DNA from: an uncultured Flavobacteriales bacterium
Lineage (GTDB): Bacteria; Bacteroidota; Bacteroidia; Flavobacteriales; BACL11
Assembly: GCA_905478185.1 (NCBI GenBank)
Contig: CAJQHO010000049.1
Span: 1 to 47,906 of the forward strand
DNA: 47,906 nt
Reading direction: 5' to 3'
The notes under the pieces are model-generated. The model was given only the letters and a program-made list of their open reading frames with translations, was not told the origin of the DNA and did no database searches. The translations under genes were made by a program, and so were the position numbers. Each line of letters begins with the position of its first letter. Positions within the stretch are counted from its first letter, which is position 1. Shown piece after piece: positions 9,250 to 20,892 of this stretch.

Positions 9250-9564
9250 TTATGCAAGTGGAGTTGGTCCTCCAAAATTCATTGGAATCCCTCCAGTCGG
9301 ATCAACATCTTTAATCTCACCATGTTGATTTTCAAATTTATTTACATTATCAGCAAGTGCCTTCATTAATCTTTTAGCATGTTGAGGAGTAAGAATAACT
9401 CTTGACTTTACTTTTGCTTTAGGAATTCCTGGCATCATTTGAATAAAATCAACTACAAACTCTGATGGAGAATGATTGATAATAGCCAAATTGCTATAAG
9501 TTCCTTCAGCTACATCTTCAGTAAGCTCAATGTTTAGTCCGTCTTTCTTCTTTTCCTCTGACAT
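9250..9564 (-). CDS. DUF3467 domain protein
   Basis: A 104-residue cytoplasmic protein of the DUF3467 family, which commonly follows rpoC in Bacteroidota; function unknown. The core is GTYSNLAIINHSPSEFVVDFIQMMPG and VKSRVILTPQHAKRLMKALADN. I place the start at MSEEKKKDG (9564), 10 nt after the rpoC stop. The longer ORF-track start at 9633 would add a Lys/Leu-rich stretch read from within rpoC and is unlikely. The gene closes the rpoBC operon and is followed by the two-way terminator. Its fixed place after rpoC hints at a transcription-linked role, but nothing in the sequence proves it. Confidence 0.9.
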   Translation of the reverse strand: MSEEKKKDGLNIELTEDVAEGTYSNLAIINHSPSEFVVDFIQMMPGIPKAKVKSRVILTPQHAKRLMKALADNVNKFENQHGEIKDVDPTGGIPMNFGGPTPLA

Positions 9565-9574
9565 AATAATTATT

Positions 9575-12500
9575 TTATTTTTCTGTTGATTTAGTATCAG
9601 CAACAACTTCTTCAGAAATTTCAGCTTCAACAACTAGCTCGTCTTCTAATTCAGGCGCATTAGCAGCTTCTTCCTTCAATTGCATTAATCTATCATATTC
9701 AACTTGAGAACCAACAATAGTTTCAGTAGCTTGTACTAATCCCGTTCCTGCTGGAATTTTCTTACCAATAATTACATTCTCTTTAAGTCCAACTAAAGTA
9801 TCAACCTTAGCATTAATTGCAGCCTCATTAAGTACTTTAGTAGTTTGCTGGAATGATGCTGCTGAAATCCATGAATCTACCTGTAAAGATGCTCTAGTAA
9901 TACCTTGAAGTACTGGAATTGAAATTGCAGGCTGAGCTTCTCTAGCTTCAACCGCTTTTGCATCTTTTCTCTTCAGTCTTGAGTTTTCTTCTCTTAATTG
10001 TCTTAGCGAAACGATTTGTCCTTTTTTCAAGTCTTCAGAATCACCAGCTTCAGTAACAATCATCATTCCAAATAACTTGTCATTTTGCTCATTAAATTTA
10101 GCTTTACCAACTAATGCTCCTTCTAAGAAATAAGTATCACCTGAATGAGAGATATTTACTTTACGCATCATTTGTCTAACTAAAACTTCAAAGTGCTTAT
10201 CGTTAATTTTTACACCTTGCAAACGATATACATCTTGAATCTCATTTACAATATATTGCTGAACCTCAACTACACCTTTAATTGCTAAAATATCAGCAGG
10301 AGTAATAACACCATCACATAAAGGCATACCCGCTTTTACATAATCATTTTCCTGAACTAGGATATGCTTAGCTAATTTAATTAAGTATTTTTTAGTTTCA
10401 CCAGTTTTAGTTGTAATAATAACCTCTCTATTACCTCTTTTGATTTTCCCAAATGAAACAGAGCCATCAACCTCAGAAACTACAGCAGGGTTAGAAGGAT
10501 TTCTCGCTTCAAACATCTCAGTTACTCTAGGTAGTCCCCCAGTAATATCACCAGATGAACCAGCAGACCTTGGTATCTTAGCTAAAATATCACCAGCTTT
10601 AATTTTCTTGCTATCATCAACAGCTAAATGGGCTCTAACAGGAATGGTATAAGTTCTATCCCCAATTGTAATAGAAGGAGAAATTTTTCTACTTCTACTA
10701 TCAATAATTACTTTCTCTTGATGCCCTGTTTGCTCATCAGATTCAGTTCTAAATGAAACCCCTTCTTCAATATCATTAAACTCAACTTTACCAGCAATCT
10801 CTGATATAATTACAGCATTATAAGGATCCCATTGACAAATAACATCACCTTTATTGACCTCCCCATCTTTAATAAAGATAGTAGAACCATAAGGAACAAT
10901 ATTTGTAGATAAAATTACTCCATTTTTATCATCAACAACTTTAGTTTCAGCAGATCTAGAAACAACAATTTCAATTGCTTTACCATCTTTATCTTTTGAT
11001 TTAACAGTTCTTAAATCCTCAATTTCTAATCTACCATCTTTTTTAACAGTTAAAGATGAATCAACTTCTGACCTAGAAGCAGTACCCCCAACATGGAAGG
11101 TTCTAAGAGTAAGCTGTGTACCCGGCTCACCAACTGATTGAGCAGCTACAACACCAACAGACTCACCAACTTGCGCCATTCTGTTAGTTGACAAAGATTT
11201 ACCATAACATTTCTTACAAATACCTCTTCTTGTCTGACATGTTAAAGCAGATCTTACTTCAACCATTTCAACTCTAGCAGCATCAATTGCTTTTGCAGCA
11301 GCATCAGTAATCATATCATTACATGCTACTATTAACTTTTCAGTTTTAGGGTGGAATACATCATGTAAACTAACTCTTCCTGAAGTTCTATCCGCTAAAG
11401 ACTCAACAATATCATCATTATTTTTAAGAGCAAAAACTTCTAATCCTCTCAAGGTTTCACAATCATCTTCAGTAACAATTACATCTTGTGCAACATCTAC
11501 TAATCTTCTTGTAAGGTAACCTGCATCTGCCGTTTTAAGTGCTGTATCTGCAAGTCCTTTTCTCGCCCCATGTGTAGAGATAAAGTATTCCAAAATAGAA
11601 AGTCCTTCACGGAAGTTAGTTGTAATTGGATTCTCAATAATAGACTCTCCATGATCACCAGATTTTTTTGGTTTTGCCATAAGACCCCTCATACCAGATA
11701 ACTGACGAATTTGTTCCTTAGAACCCCTTGCACCAGAATCAAGCATCATATATACAGAATTAAACCCTTGCTTATCAGTACTAATGTTTCTCATAACTGT
11801 ATCAGTTAATCGAGCATTAGTAGTAGTCCAAACATCAATTACTTGGTTGTATCTTTCATTATTAGTAATGAATCCCATTGCGTAATTGTTCTTAATTTCA
11901 TCTACCTTTTTGTTTGCATCAGCAATTAATCCTTCTTTTTCTTCAGGAACAAGTACATCACCAAGGTTAAATGATAATCCTCCTCTAAATGCCATATTAA
12001 ACCCGATAGTTTTAATTGCATCTAGGAAGTGAACAGTAGCTGAAACTCCACAAGTTTCTAACACATCACCAATAATATTTCTTAAAGCTTTTTTAGTTAA
12101 AAGCTCATCAATAAAATTAATTTCAGCTGGCAGATATTCATTAAATAATACTCTACCAACAGTAGTATCAACTAAAGAAGTTTTACCTTTTGTATCAGTA
12201 ACCCTTACTTTAATCATTGCATGTAAATCAGCTTTTTTCTCATTGTAAGCAATCTTAACTTCATCTAAAGAGTAGAAAGTCATTCCTTCTCCTTTTACTT
12301 TCTCTTCATCAGTTGATCTTTTCTCTTTAGTCATGTAATAAAGTCCTAAAACCATATCCTGTGAAGGTACAGTAATTGGAGCTCCATTTGCAGGATTTAA
12401 AATATTATGAGAAGCTAACATTAACACCTGAGCTTCTAAAATTGCTGCTGCACCTAAAGGTAAGTGAACTGCCATTTGATCCCCATCAAAATCGGCATTG

Positions 12501-13924
12501 AAAGCCGCACAAGCCAATGGATGAAGTTGAATTGCTTTTCCTTCGATCATCTTTGGTTGGAAAGCTTGTATACCTAATCTGTGAAGTGTAGGGGCTCTGT
12601 TTAATAAAACTGGATGTCCTTTCATTACATTTTCTAGAATATCCCAAACAACAGGCTCTCTAGTATCAATAATCTTTTTAGCAGACTTAACTGTTTTTAC
12701 AATTCCTCTTTCAATCAGTTTTCTAATGATAAATGGCTTGTAAAGTTCAGCAGCCATATCTTTAGGTATTCCACATTCATGTAAATTTAATTCAGGACCT
12801 ACAACAATTACAGAACGAGCAGAATAATCTACCCTTTTACCTAATAAATTCTGACGGAACCTACCCTGCTTTCCTTTTAAGGAATCAGATAATGATTTTA
12901 ATGCTCTTTTTCCATCTGCTTTAACTGCTGATGATTTTCTTGAATTATCAAATAAAGCGTCAACAGATTCCTGTAACATTCTCTTTTCATTTCTCAAGAT
13001 AATTTCTGGAGCATTAATCTCCATTAATCTTTTCAATCTATTGTTTCTAATAATTACTCTTCTGTATAAATCATTCAAATCAGAAGTAGCAAATCTACCA
13101 CCATCTAAAGGTACTAATGGTCTTAATTCTGGAGGAATTACAGGGATAACTTTAACAGTCATCCATTCTGGTCTGTTCTCAGTATGTGTTTGACCATCAC
13201 GCATTGACTCTACAATTTGTAGTCTTTTTAAAGCTTCCTTTTTTCTTTGTTGAGATGTTTCATTAGCTGCCTGATCTCTTAAAGCATAAGATAAGTCATC
13301 AAGATTTATTTTTGATAACAAACTATGGATTGCTTCAGCACCCATTTTTGCAACAAATTTATTAGAATCATCCTCACTTAAGTATTGGTTTTCTAAAGGC
13401 TGAGCATCTAAAATATCTAAGTACTCTTCTTCAGTTAAGAAATCTAAATATTTAACTTCTTCTCCTTCAGTATTTACAATTCCTTCAGGAGCATTAATTA
13501 CTACATATCTTTCATAGTAAATAATCATATCTAATCTCTTAGACGGAAGTCCTAATAAATAACCAATTTTATTTGGTAAAGTTCTAAAGTACCAGATATG
13601 AGCAACAGGAACAACTAAATTAATATGTCCTATTCTCTCTCTTCTTACTTTCTTTTCAGTTACTTCAACACCACATCTATCACATACAATTCCTCTATAT
13701 CTGATTCTTTTGTATTTTCCACAATGGCATTCAAAATCCTTAGTAGGTCCGAAAACTCTTTCACAAAATAATCCACCACTTTCTGGCTTATATGTTCTGT
13801 AATTAATAGTTTCTGGTTTTGTAACCTCACCAGATGATTTTGCTAAAATATCTTCAGGAGATGATAAACTAATTTTAATTGAGTTTATATCCTTAGCCTG
13901 TCTGTTCTGTTTTGTATTTCTCAT
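9575..13924 (-). CDS. rpoC: DNA-directed RNA polymerase subunit beta'
   Basis: Catalytic large subunit of RNA polymerase, 1449 residues. The N-terminal zinc-binding region is visible as FECHCGKY and [10 protein letters not shown]. The active-site Mg2+ motif [12 protein letters not shown] lies near residue 475, and the trigger-loop region is around [21 protein letters not shown] second Cys cluster [13 protein letters not shown] and the C-terminal beta'-tail follow. The last 40 residues are acidic and low-complexity ([17 protein letters not shown]). It starts 8 nt after the rpoB stop. The plus-strand ORF at 10440-10652 is a shadow. Confidence 0.98.
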   Translation of the reverse strand: MRNTKQNRQAKDINSIKISLSSPEDILAKSSGEVTKPETINYRTYKPESGGLFCERVFGPTKDFECHCGKYKRIRYRGIVCDRCGVEVTEKKVRRERIGHINLVVPVAHIWYFRTLPNKIGYLLGLPSKRLDMIIYYERYVVINAPEGIVNTEGEEVKYLDFLTEEEYLDILDAQPLENQYLSEDDSNKFVAKMGAEAIHSLLSKINLDDLSYALRDQAANETSQQRKKEALKRLQIVESMRDGQTHTENRPEWMTVKVIPVIPPELRPLVPLDGGRFATSDLNDLYRRVIIRNNRLKRLMEINAPEIILRNEKRMLQESVDALFDNSRKSSAVKADGKRALKSLSDSLKGKQGRFRQNLLGKRVDYSARSVIVVGPELNLHECGIPKDMAAELYKPFIIRKLIERGIVKTVKSAKKIIDTREPVVWDILENVMKGHPVLLNRAPTLHRLGIQAFQPKMIEGKAIQLHPLACAAFNADFDGDQMAVHLPLGAAAILEAQVLMLASHNILNPANGAPITVPSQDMVLGLYYMTKEKRSTDEEKVKGEGMTFYSLDEVKIAYNEKKADLHAMIKVRVTDTKGKTSLVDTTVGRVLFNEYLPAEINFIDELLTKKALRNIIGDVLETCGVSATVHFLDAIKTIGFNMAFRGGLSFNLGDVLVPEEKEGLIADANKKVDEIKNNYAMGFITNNERYNQVIDVWTTTNARLTDTVMRNISTDKQGFNSVYMMLDSGARGSKEQIRQLSGMRGLMAKPKKSGDHGESIIENPITTNFREGLSILEYFISTHGARKGLADTALKTADAGYLTRRLVDVAQDVIVTEDDCETLRGLEVFALKNNDDIVESLADRTSGRVSLHDVFHPKTEKLIVACNDMITDAAAKAIDAARVEMVEVRSALTCQTRRGICKKCYGKSLSTNRMAQVGESVGVVAAQSVGEPGTQLTLRTFHVGGTASRSEVDSSLTVKKDGRLEIEDLRTVKSKDKDGKAIEIVVSRSAETKVVDDKNGVILSTNIVPYGSTIFIKDGEVNKGDVICQWDPYNAVIISEIAGKVEFNDIEEGVSFRTESDEQTGHQEKVIIDSRSRKISPSITIGDRTYTIPVRAHLAVDDSKKIKAGDILAKIPRSAGSSGDITGGLPRVTEMFEARNPSNPAVVSEVDGSVSFGKIKRGNREVIITTKTGETKKYLIKLAKHILVQENDYVKAGMPLCDGVITPADILAIKGVVEVQQYIVNEIQDVYRLQGVKINDKHFEVLVRQMMRKVNISHSGDTYFLEGALVGKAKFNEQNDKLFGMMIVTEAGDSEDLKKGQIVSLRQLREENSRLKRKDAKAVEAREAQPAISIPVLQGITRASLQVDSWISAASFQQTTKVLNEAAINAKVDTLVGLKENVIIGKKIPAGTGLVQATETIVGSQVEYDRLMQLKEEAANAPELEDELVVEAEISEEVVADTKSTEK

Positions 13925-13932
13925 GAGTAATA

Positions 13933-16900
13933 TTATTCAAATGAAACTTTTAATCCTAATCCATTAAGTTCGTGTAATAATACATTGAACGATTCTGGAA
14001 TACCTGGAGTAGGTAAATCTTTTCCTTTTACAATTGATTCAAAAGCTTTTGCTCTTCCAACTACATCATCCGACTTAAGCGTAAGCATCTCTTGTAAGAT
14101 ATTTGCTGCACCATAACCTTCAAGTGCCCAAACCTCCATCTCTCCAAGTCTTTGCCCACCAAACTGAGCCTTACCTCCAAGTGGTTGTTGTGTAATTAAT
14201 GAGTAAGGTCCAATTGATCTTGCATGCATTTTATCATCAATTAAATGCCCTAACTTAAGCATATAGATAATACCAACAGTAGCTGTTTGTTCAAAACGTT
14301 CACCAGTACCTCCATCATACAGATAAGTTTGACCTAATCTTGGAACTCCAGCCTCATCAGTTTCAGCATTAATTTGATCAATACTAGCTCCATCAAATAC
14401 AGGAGTAAAGTATTTTTTACCTAATTCTTGTCCAGCCCAACCTAAAATTGTTTCATAGATTTGACCAAGATTCATCCTAGAAGGTACACCAAGTGGATTT
14501 AAAATAATATCAACAGGAGTTCCATCTTCTAAGAAAGGCATATCCTCATCTTTTACAATACGAGATACAATTCCTTTATTACCATGACGACCCGCTAACT
14601 TATCACCCACCTTAACTTTTCTTTTTTGAGCGATTTGAACTTTAGCTAATTGCAATACTCCATTTGGCAATTCATCACCAATTGTAATAGCAAAACGTTT
14701 TCTTCTATGCTCTCCATAGATATCATTATACCTTCTTATGTAGTTCTCTATAGTAGTATTTACAAGAAGGTTATTGTCTTTATTACCTGTCCAGTTATAA
14801 GGATCAACTAAAGTAAAGTCAACGCCAAGTAACATTTTCTTTGTAAATTTCTCACTTTTAGGAATTACCTCTTCTCCTAAAATATTCTTAACACCTTTTG
14901 CGGCTTTACCACCAATAATTTGATAAAGTTTACCAGCTAAGATATTCTTAAGTGCATGAGCTTCTTTCTCAAAAGTAACATCTAATTGTTCTAATTGTTC
15001 TTTATCTGCAGATTTCATCCTTCTATCCTTGATAGTTTTTGCAAATAATGATTTACCAATTACAACACCAGCATTAGCAGGTTTTGCTTTCAAAGAAGCA
15101 TCTTTTACATCACCAGCTTTTTCGCCAAAAATAGCTCTCAATAATTTTTCTTCTGGAGTAGGATCAGACTCTCCTTTAGGAGTAATTTTACCAATAAGAA
15201 TATCGCCATGCTTAACATTAGCTCCAATTCTTACCATTCCATAGTCATCTAAATCCTTAGTTGCAGTTTCACTAATATTAGGAATGTCAGCAGTTAACTC
15301 CTCTACTCCCCTCTTAGTTTCTCTAACATTTACAACATGCTCAGCAATATGTAATGAAGTAAACATATCTTCTCTTACAACTCTTTCAGATAAAATAATT
15401 GCATCCTCAAAATTATACCCTTTCCAAGGCATGAAGGCAACTTTTAAGTTTCTTCCAATAGCTAATTCACCATTTTCAGTTGCATAACCATCACAAAGCA
15501 CTTGTCCTTTAGTTACTTTATCTCCAACTCTAACAATCGGCTGAATATTAATACAAGTTCTTTGATTTGTTTTTTGGAATTTAGTTAAACTATATGTTTT
15601 CTCTGCTTCATCAAAACTTACTAATTCCTGTTCTTCAGTTTTAGTATATTTAACTTTGATAGTGTTTGCATCTACATAAGTAACTTTACCTTCTCCTTCT
15701 GCATTAATCATTGTTCTAGAATCACGAGCAACATGTGGCTCAAGTCCAGTCCCAACAATTGGAGCATCAGTTCTTAATAAAGGAACAGCTTGCCTCATCA
15801 TATTAGATCCCATCAGAGCTCTATTGGCATCATCATGCTCTAAGAAAGGAATCAATGAAGCTGCAATAGAAGCAATTTGATTAGGAGCTACATCCATCAA
15901 TGTTACTTTAGATGGTTCAGCAATTAAATAATCTGCTTCACTTCTTGATTTAATTCTATCATTCTCAAATGAACCATCTTCATTTAAAGGTGCGTTTGCT
16001 TGTGCAATTACTTGCTCAATTTCTTGTTCTGCACTCTTATAAACTGGAGCTTCAGTTGCATCAATTTTACCTTCAACTACATTTCTATAAGGAGTTTCAA
16101 TAAATCCTAACTTATTAATTTTAGCAAATACTGCTAAAGAAGAAATAAGTCCAATATTTGGCCCCTCTGGAGTTTCAATAGGACAAAGTCTTCCATAATG
16201 CGTATAGTGAACATCTCTCACCTCAAAGCCTGCTCTTTCTCTAGTTAAACCTCCAGGTCCTAAAGCTGAAATTCTTCTTTTGTGAGTTACCTCTGCTAAT
16301 GGATTAGTTTGATCCATAAATTGAGATAATTGAGAAGTTCCAAAGAATGAATTAATTACTGCAGATAAAGTTTTTGCATTAATTAAGTCAATTGGAGTAA
16401 ATACCTCATTATCTCTTACATTCATTCTTTCACGAATAGTACGAGCCATTCTACTTAATCCAACATTAAATTGGTTTGAAAGTTGCTCACCTACCGTTCT
16501 AATTCTTCTATTACTCAAGTGATCAATATCATCAACATCAACTTTAGAGTTAGTTAAAGAAATAAGGTTACTAATTATAGATACAATATCTGCATTAGTT
16601 AAAACCATTTTATCAATAGGGATATCTAGTTTTAATCTAGAGTTAATTCTAAATCTACCTACATGTCCTAAACTATATCTTTGGTCAGAGAAGAATAATT
16701 TATCAATAATTCCTCTTGCTGTATCATCATCTGGTGCTTCTGCTGATCTTAATTGTCTGTAAATATGTCTTACAGCCTCTACTTCAGAGTTAGTTGGATC
16801 TTTCTGTAAAGTATTATAAATTAATGCGTGATCAGATGCGCTTCCATCCTCTTTATGTAATAAAATATTTTCAACACCTGAATCAATAATTTCATTAATA

Positions 16901-17742
16901 TGAGACTTCTCAATAATAGTATCTCTCTCAAGAATTACTTCATTTCTTTCAATTGGCACTAATTCACCAGTATCTTCATCAACAAAATCATCAACCCATG
17001 ACTTGAGAACTCTTGCAGCTAATTTTCTACCAACAACTTTCTTTAATCCACTTTTTGATACTTTAACTTCATCAGCTAAATTAAAAATAGATAAAATATC
17101 TCTATCAGATTCATATCCAATAGCTCTTAATAAAGTTGTAACAGGTAATTTTTTCTTTCTATCAATATAAGCATATAATACATTATTGATATCAGTAGTA
17201 AATTCAATCCAAGAACCTTTAAAAGGAATTACTCTTGCTGAATACAATTTAGTACCATTTGAATGGAAACTTTGTCCAAAGAAAACACCAGGAGATCTGT
17301 GCAATTGAGAAACAACAATTCTTTCAGCACCATTCACCACAAAACTTCCTTTTGGTGTCATAAATGGAATATTTCCAAAATATACATCTTGTACAATTGT
17401 TTCGAAATCCTCATGATCCGCATCTGTACAATATAATTTTAACTTAACTTTTAAAGGGACTTTAAAAGTAAGCCCTCTACTAATACATTCTTCAATAGAA
17501 TATCTTGGAGGGTCAATTGTATAATCAATAAATTCTAATACAAAATTATTTCTCGAATCTGTAATAGGGAAAAGCTCTTCAAAAGCTTTATACAAACCTT
17601 CATTTCTTCTTTCATCTAAGGTAGTTCCAATCTGAAAAAAAGATTGAAAACTTTTAAGTTGAACATCTAAAAAATCAGGGAAATTAACCGTGTTTTTAAT
17701 TGATGCAAAATTAATTCTTTGGGTGTTATTTGTTGTAGCCAA
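13933..17742 (-). CDS. rpoB: DNA-directed RNA polymerase subunit beta
   Basis: Beta subunit of RNA polymerase, 1269 residues, full length for Bacteroidota. The rifampicin pocket reads [31 protein letters not shown], with the Asp, His and Ser positions linked to resistance all in the sensitive state. [17 protein letters not shown] and the C-terminal [13 protein letters not shown] are also intact. The gene is separated from rplL by about 100 nt containing a long hairpin with a U-tract, which may set its output below that of the ribosomal genes. Plus-strand ORFs inside are shadows. Confidence 0.98.
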   Translation of the reverse strand: MATTNNTQRINFASIKNTVNFPDFLDVQLKSFQSFFQIGTTLDERRNEGLYKAFEELFPITDSRNNFVLEFIDYTIDPPRYSIEECISRGLTFKVPLKVKLKLYCTDADHEDFETIVQDVYFGNIPFMTPKGSFVVNGAERIVVSQLHRSPGVFFGQSFHSNGTKLYSARVIPFKGSWIEFTTDINNVLYAYIDRKKKLPVTTLLRAIGYESDRDILSIFNLADEVKVSKSGLKKVVGRKLAARVLKSWVDDFVDEDTGELVPIERNEVILERDTIIEKSHINEIIDSGVENILLHKEDGSASDHALIYNTLQKDPTNSEVEAVRHIYRQLRSAEAPDDDTARGIIDKLFFSDQRYSLGHVGRFRINSRLKLDIPIDKMVLTNADIVSIISNLISLTNSKVDVDDIDHLSNRRIRTVGEQLSNQFNVGLSRMARTIRERMNVRDNEVFTPIDLINAKTLSAVINSFFGTSQLSQFMDQTNPLAEVTHKRRISALGPGGLTRERAGFEVRDVHYTHYGRLCPIETPEGPNIGLISSLAVFAKINKLGFIETPYRNVVEGKIDATEAPVYKSAEQEIEQVIAQANAPLNEDGSFENDRIKSRSEADYLIAEPSKVTLMDVAPNQIASIAASLIPFLEHDDANRALMGSNMMRQAVPLLRTDAPIVGTGLEPHVARDSRTMINAEGEGKVTYVDANTIKVKYTKTEEQELVSFDEAEKTYSLTKFQKTNQRTCINIQPIVRVGDKVTKGQVLCDGYATENGELAIGRNLKVAFMPWKGYNFEDAIILSERVVREDMFTSLHIAEHVVNVRETKRGVEELTADIPNISETATKDLDDYGMVRIGANVKHGDILIGKITPKGESDPTPEEKLLRAIFGEKAGDVKDASLKAKPANAGVVIGKSLFAKTIKDRRMKSADKEQLEQLDVTFEKEAHALKNILAGKLYQIIGGKAAKGVKNILGEEVIPKSEKFTKKMLLGVDFTLVDPYNWTGNKDNNLLVNTTIENYIRRYNDIYGEHRRKRFAITIGDELPNGVLQLAKVQIAQKRKVKVGDKLAGRHGNKGIVSRIVKDEDMPFLEDGTPVDIILNPLGVPSRMNLGQIYETILGWAGQELGKKYFTPVFDGASIDQINAETDEAGVPRLGQTYLYDGGTGERFEQTATVGIIYMLKLGHLIDDKMHARSIGPYSLITQQPLGGKAQFGGQRLGEMEVWALEGYGAANILQEMLTLKSDDVVGRAKAFESIVKGKDLPTPGIPESFNVLLHELNGLGLKVSFE

Positions 17743-17777
17743 TGCTTTGAGTTTTAGTTATAAAAAAGGGGTTCTAT

Positions 17778-17828
17778 AAAAAAACGAAAGGGTTTAAACC
17801 TTATGTAACCATAAGATTTAAACCTTTT
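17778..17828 (-). terminator. Hairpin with U-tract between rplL and rpoB (probable attenuator)
   Basis: On the minus strand AAAAGGTTTAAATCTTATG, loop GTTA, CATAAGGTTTAAACCCTTT forms an almost perfect stem of about 18 bp with one A/C mismatch. It is followed by CG and TTTTTTT. It starts within 20 nt of the rplL stop, with rpoB about 35 nt further on. The position matches the partial terminator known between rplL and rpoB in enterobacteria, so partial termination is the likely job. Confidence 0.8.
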
Positions 17829-17844
17829 AAATGTTTAAAGAAAA

Positions 17845-18222
17845 TTACTTCAGTTCTACTTCAGCTCCAGCTTCTTCTAATGCTTTAAGAATTCCTTCAG
17901 CTTCATCTTTACTAACTCCTTCTTTTACTGCTTTAGGAGCTGAGTCAACAATATCTTTTGCTTCTTTAAGTCCTAAACCTGTTAATTCCTTAACAGCTTT
18001 TACAACTTTTAATTTTGCAGCACCTGCTGCTTTCAAGATAACATCAAATTCTGTTTGTTCTTCACCTGCATCAGCATCACCTCCAGCTGCTGCTGGTCCT
18101 GCTACAGCTACTGCTGCTGCTGGCTCAATTCCATACTCATCTTTAAGTATAGTAGCTAATTCGTTTACATCTTTTACAGTTAAGTTAACTAACTCTTCTG
18201 CAATTTTTTTTACGTCTGCCAT
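17845..18222 (-). CDS. rplL: 50S ribosomal protein L7/L12
   Basis: Stalk protein of the large subunit that recruits translation GTPases such as EF-Tu. The 125-residue protein has an N-terminal dimerisation part ([36 protein letters not shown]), an Ala/Gly-rich hinge ([17 protein letters not shown]) and the C-terminal domain ([39 protein letters not shown]). It follows rplJ by about 50 nt. A strong hairpin comes right after the stop. The 172-residue plus-strand ORF covering it is a shadow of the Ala-rich codons. Confidence 0.98.
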   Translation of the reverse strand: MADVKKIAEELVNLTVKDVNELATILKDEYGIEPAAAVAVAGPAAAGGDADAGEEQTEFDVILKAAGAAKLKVVKAVKELTGLGLKEAKDIVDSAPKAVKEGVSKDEAEGILKALEEAGAEVELK

Positions 18223-18275
18223 TTTATTTGTTTTTAATTTATTTATTTATTTTAAATGTTGGAAGCATTTCTTTT

Positions 18276-18797
18276 TTAGTTTGCTCTTTCTTTTAGAGCC
18301 TTTACAATTCCTGATAATTTGTTTCCTCCTGATTGTAATGAAGAGATAACATTCTTAGCTGGAGATTGTAATAATGTGATGATATCACCAATAAGCTCAT
18401 CTTTAGATTTAAGATCCGCTAGAGCTGATAGATTTTCATCACCAAAATAAAGAGACTCCTCAATGTGAGCAGCTTTTAAAATTGGCTTATCATTTTTCTT
18501 TCTAAATTCTTTAATCACTTTTGCAGGAGCATTACCAGCTTCAGCTTGCATAATAGAAGTATTACCAACTAATACATCATACAATTCACTAAAATCAGTA
18601 TTATTATTCTCTAAAGCTTTCTTTAAAAGAGTATTCTTTACAACTTGTAATGAAACATCTCTCTTAAAACATAATCTTCTTAAAGCACTATTTTCCTCAG
18701 CAGTTAAGCCAGAGATATCAGCTAAATAAAAGTTATTATTATCATTAAGCATCCCGTCAAGGACCTCAATCATTTGATTTTTTTCTTGTTTATTCAT
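18276..18797 (-). CDS. rplJ: 50S ribosomal protein L10
   Basis: Base of the L7/L12 stalk on the large subunit; binds 23S rRNA and the L7/L12 dimers. The 173-residue protein begins MNKQEKNQMIEVLDGMLNDNNNFYLADISGLTAEENSALRR and ends in the helical L12-binding tail. It sits 18 nt after rplA, so there is little room for a separate L10 leader; any autoregulatory fold would have to overlap the rplA end. Confidence 0.97.
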   Translation of the reverse strand: MNKQEKNQMIEVLDGMLNDNNNFYLADISGLTAEENSALRRLCFKRDVSLQVVKNTLLKKALENNNTDFSELYDVLVGNTSIMQAEAGNAPAKVIKEFRKKNDKPILKAAHIEESLYFGDENLSALADLKSKDELIGDIITLLQSPAKNVISSLQSGGNKLSGIVKALKERAN

Positions 18798-18815
18798 TTT
18801 TTGCTATTCTAAAAT

Positions 18816-19508
18816 TTATTGATCTAATGAGTTAGCGTCAATTTCAATACCTAATCCCATTGTGCTTGACATATAAACACTCTTAACATAAGTACCTTTA
18901 GCTGCTGATGGTTTTAACTTGATAATAGTTTGTAATAACTCGCTAGCATTTTCTGAAATCTTTTGAGCATCAAAAGAAACCTTAGCAACTGAAGCATGAA
19001 TTATTCCATTCTTCTCAACTTTAAAATCAATTTTACCTTTCTTAACATCAGCTACTGCTTTAGCTACATCCATTGTTACAGTACCAGATTTCGGATTTGG
19101 CATCAAACCTCTTGGTCCTAACACTCTCCCTAAAGCACCTATTTTACCCATAATTGAAGGCATAGTTACAATAACATCTATATCAGTCCAACCACCTTTA
19201 ATTTTTTCAATATACTCATCTAACCCAACATAATCAGCACCAGCTTCTTTTGCTTCTGCTTCTTTATCAGCAGATACTAAAGCCAAAACTTTTAAAGTTT
19301 TACCAGTACCATGAGGCAAAGATGCAACCCCTCTTACCATTTGATTCGCTTGTCTAGGATCTACACCTAATCTTACAGCTAAATCAACAGTTGCATCAAA
19401 TTTTACTTTTGAATTTTCTTTTACAATTGCTGATGCTTCATCTAAATTATAAGACTTATTTAAGTCTACATTCTCTAAAGCACTTTTTCTATTTTTACTA
19501 ATTGCCAT
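18816..19508 (-). CDS. rplA: 50S ribosomal protein L1
   Basis: L1 stalk protein of the 50S subunit, acting at the E site, and in many bacteria a repressor of its own mRNA. The 230-residue length is normal. The family motif [31 protein letters not shown] and the block [27 protein letters not shown] are present. It follows rplK by 20 nt in the rplKAJL run. Confidence 0.98.
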   Translation of the reverse strand: MAISKNRKSALENVDLNKSYNLDEASAIVKENSKVKFDATVDLAVRLGVDPRQANQMVRGVASLPHGTGKTLKVLALVSADKEAEAKEAGADYVGLDEYIEKIKGGWTDIDVIVTMPSIMGKIGALGRVLGPRGLMPNPKSGTVTMDVAKAVADVKKGKIDFKVEKNGIIHASVAKVSFDAQKISENASELLQTIIKLKPSAAKGTYVKSVYMSSTMGLGIEIDANSLDQ

Positions 19509-19528
19509 CAGTTCAATTATTTATTTAA

Positions 19529-19966
19529 TTATGAAGGAAAATTTCCTTTAATATTTATTCCCATACTTCTTGCAGTACCAGCTACCATTTTCATTGCCGA
19601 CTCAACTTTAAATGCATTTAAATCTACCATTTTATCTTCAGCAATTGCTCTTACTTGATCCCAAGTAATTGTAGCAACCTTTACTCTATTTGGCTCACCT
19701 GATCCACTTTTCTTTTTAGCAGCAGCTAAAATTTGTGCAGCAGCAGGAGCTGTTTTAATGATAAATTCAAACGATTTATCAGCAAAAACAGTAATAACAA
19801 CAGGAACAATACTTCCTGCTTTATCCTGAGTTCTAGCATTAAACTGCTTACAGAACTCCATAATATTAACACCTTTTGCTCCAAGAGCTGGACCTACTGG
19901 TGGTGCAGGGTTAGCCGCTCCTCCTCTAATCTGTAATTTAATAAGTCCTGAAATTTCTTTTGCCAT
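19529..19966 (-). CDS. rplK: 50S ribosomal protein L11
   Basis: Part of the GTPase-associated centre; also needed for stringent-response activation by RelA-type enzymes. The 145-residue protein shows the N-terminal [36 protein letters not shown] and the C-terminal rRNA-binding domain ending [14 protein letters not shown]. It starts 10 nt after nusG. The plus-strand ORF over it is a shadow. Confidence 0.98.
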   Translation of the reverse strand: MAKEISGLIKLQIRGGAANPAPPVGPALGAKGVNIMEFCKQFNARTQDKAGSIVPVVITVFADKSFEFIIKTAPAAAQILAAAKKKSGSGEPNRVKVATITWDQVRAIAEDKMVDLNAFKVESAMKMVAGTARSMGINIKGNFPS

Positions 19967-19976
19967 TTCTTTATCT

Positions 19977-20531
19977 TTATAATTTTTCTACTTGCATAAA
20001 GTTTAATTCTAAAGGAGTTTTTCTCCCAAAGATTTTCACCATTAATTTTAACTTTTTCTTTTGTTCATCAATACCTTCAATCTCGGCATTAAAACTATTA
20101 AACGGTCCATCAATTACTTTTACAGTTTCACCAACAACAAAAGGAATACTCACATATTCATCAGTTAAAGCCATTTCATCAACCTTACCTAATATTCTAT
20201 TAATCTCACTTTTTCTCATTGGTACAGGAACACCTCCTTTGGTAGCTCCTAAAAACCCAAGAACGTTAGTAACATTCTTTAAGATGTGAGGAACCTCTCC
20301 AACTAAATTAGCTTCAACCAAAACATAGCCAGGAAAGAAATTTCTTTCTTTACTAACCTTTTTCCCATTCCTAATCTGATAAACCTTTTCAGTAGGAACA
20401 AGTATTTGAGAAACAAAATCTTGCATCCCAAGTCTATCAATCTCCTTCTCAATAAAAGTAACGGTTTTTCTTTCTTTACCACCCATTACTCTTAGTACAT
20501 ACCAGTTCATATTTTCAACCTCTTGTTCCAT
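19977..20531 (-). CDS. nusG: Transcription termination/antitermination factor NusG
   Basis: Binds RNA polymerase through its NGN domain ([24 protein letters not shown]) to aid processivity and to link to Rho or the ribosome. A C-terminal KOW domain ([38 protein letters not shown]) completes the 184 residues. An alternative start at the second Met (MNWYV, 20510) is possible; the upstream Met gives a 5-nt gap from secE and is kept. It lies in the usual secE-nusG-rplK order. Confidence 0.96.
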   Translation of the reverse strand: MEQEVENMNWYVLRVMGGKERKTVTFIEKEIDRLGMQDFVSQILVPTEKVYQIRNGKKVSKERNFFPGYVLVEANLVGEVPHILKNVTNVLGFLGATKGGVPVPMRKSEINRILGKVDEMALTDEYVSIPFVVGETVKVIDGPFNSFNAEIEGIDEQKKKLKLMVKIFGRKTPLELNFMQVEKL

Positions 20532-20537
20532 AGAATA

Positions 20538-20732
20538 TTAAGCAAATAAACTGTAAAATACATCCATAATATTACTGAATGTTTGATCCATTAAGTAAAT
20601 TATTAATGCAATAATTGCAGATGCAATAGCAACAACAATAGAACTACTTTGTAATTCTGACCAAGTTGGCCAACTTACTTTATTTATAAGTTCATCATAT
20701 GAACTTTTAATGTATGATTCTTTTTTCGCCAT
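20538..20732 (-). CDS. secE: Preprotein translocase subunit SecE
   Basis: Small essential subunit of the SecYEG channel in the inner membrane. The 64 residues hold the amphipathic conserved segment (YDELINKVSWPTWSELQSSS) and a single C-terminal transmembrane helix (IVVAIASAIIALIIYLMDQTF). This is the short one-helix form usual outside Proteobacteria. It lies between tRNA-Trp and nusG. Confidence 0.96.
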   Translation of the reverse strand: MAKKESYIKSSYDELINKVSWPTWSELQSSSIVVAIASAIIALIIYLMDQTFSNIMDVFYSLFA

Positions 20733-20754
20733 TTTATTAATCTTTTTCCAATCG

Positions 20755-20827
20755 CACGGGTGGAGAGACTCGAACTCCCAGCCAATAGTTTTGGAGACTA
20801 CTACTCTACCAATTGAGCTACACCCGT
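20755..20827 (-). tRNA. trpT: tRNA-Trp (CCA)
   Basis: The 73-nt cloverleaf is clear: acceptor stem ACGGGTG/CACCCGT, D arm AGCTCAATTGGTAGAG, anticodon loop CTCCAAA with anticodon CCA, T arm GGGAGTTCGAGTCTCTC and discriminator G. The 3' CCA is not encoded. It is placed between tuf and secE and is probably cut from the long operon transcript. Confidence 0.96.
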
Positions 20828-20892
20828 TTACACAGCAAAGGAAGATTGAAAAACAACCTTCCTTTAACTGTCAAACTTTATGATTTAAACTA

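Noticed and set aside
17788-17828. Long inverted repeat as a mobile-element end
   Set aside because: Single copy, followed by a U-tract and placed between rplL and rpoB; a terminator/attenuator explains it better.
17831-18349. 172-residue plus-strand ORF over rplL/rplJ
   Set aside because: It is the antisense reading of the Ala-rich rplL gene (Ser/Ala low complexity) and has no independent signals.
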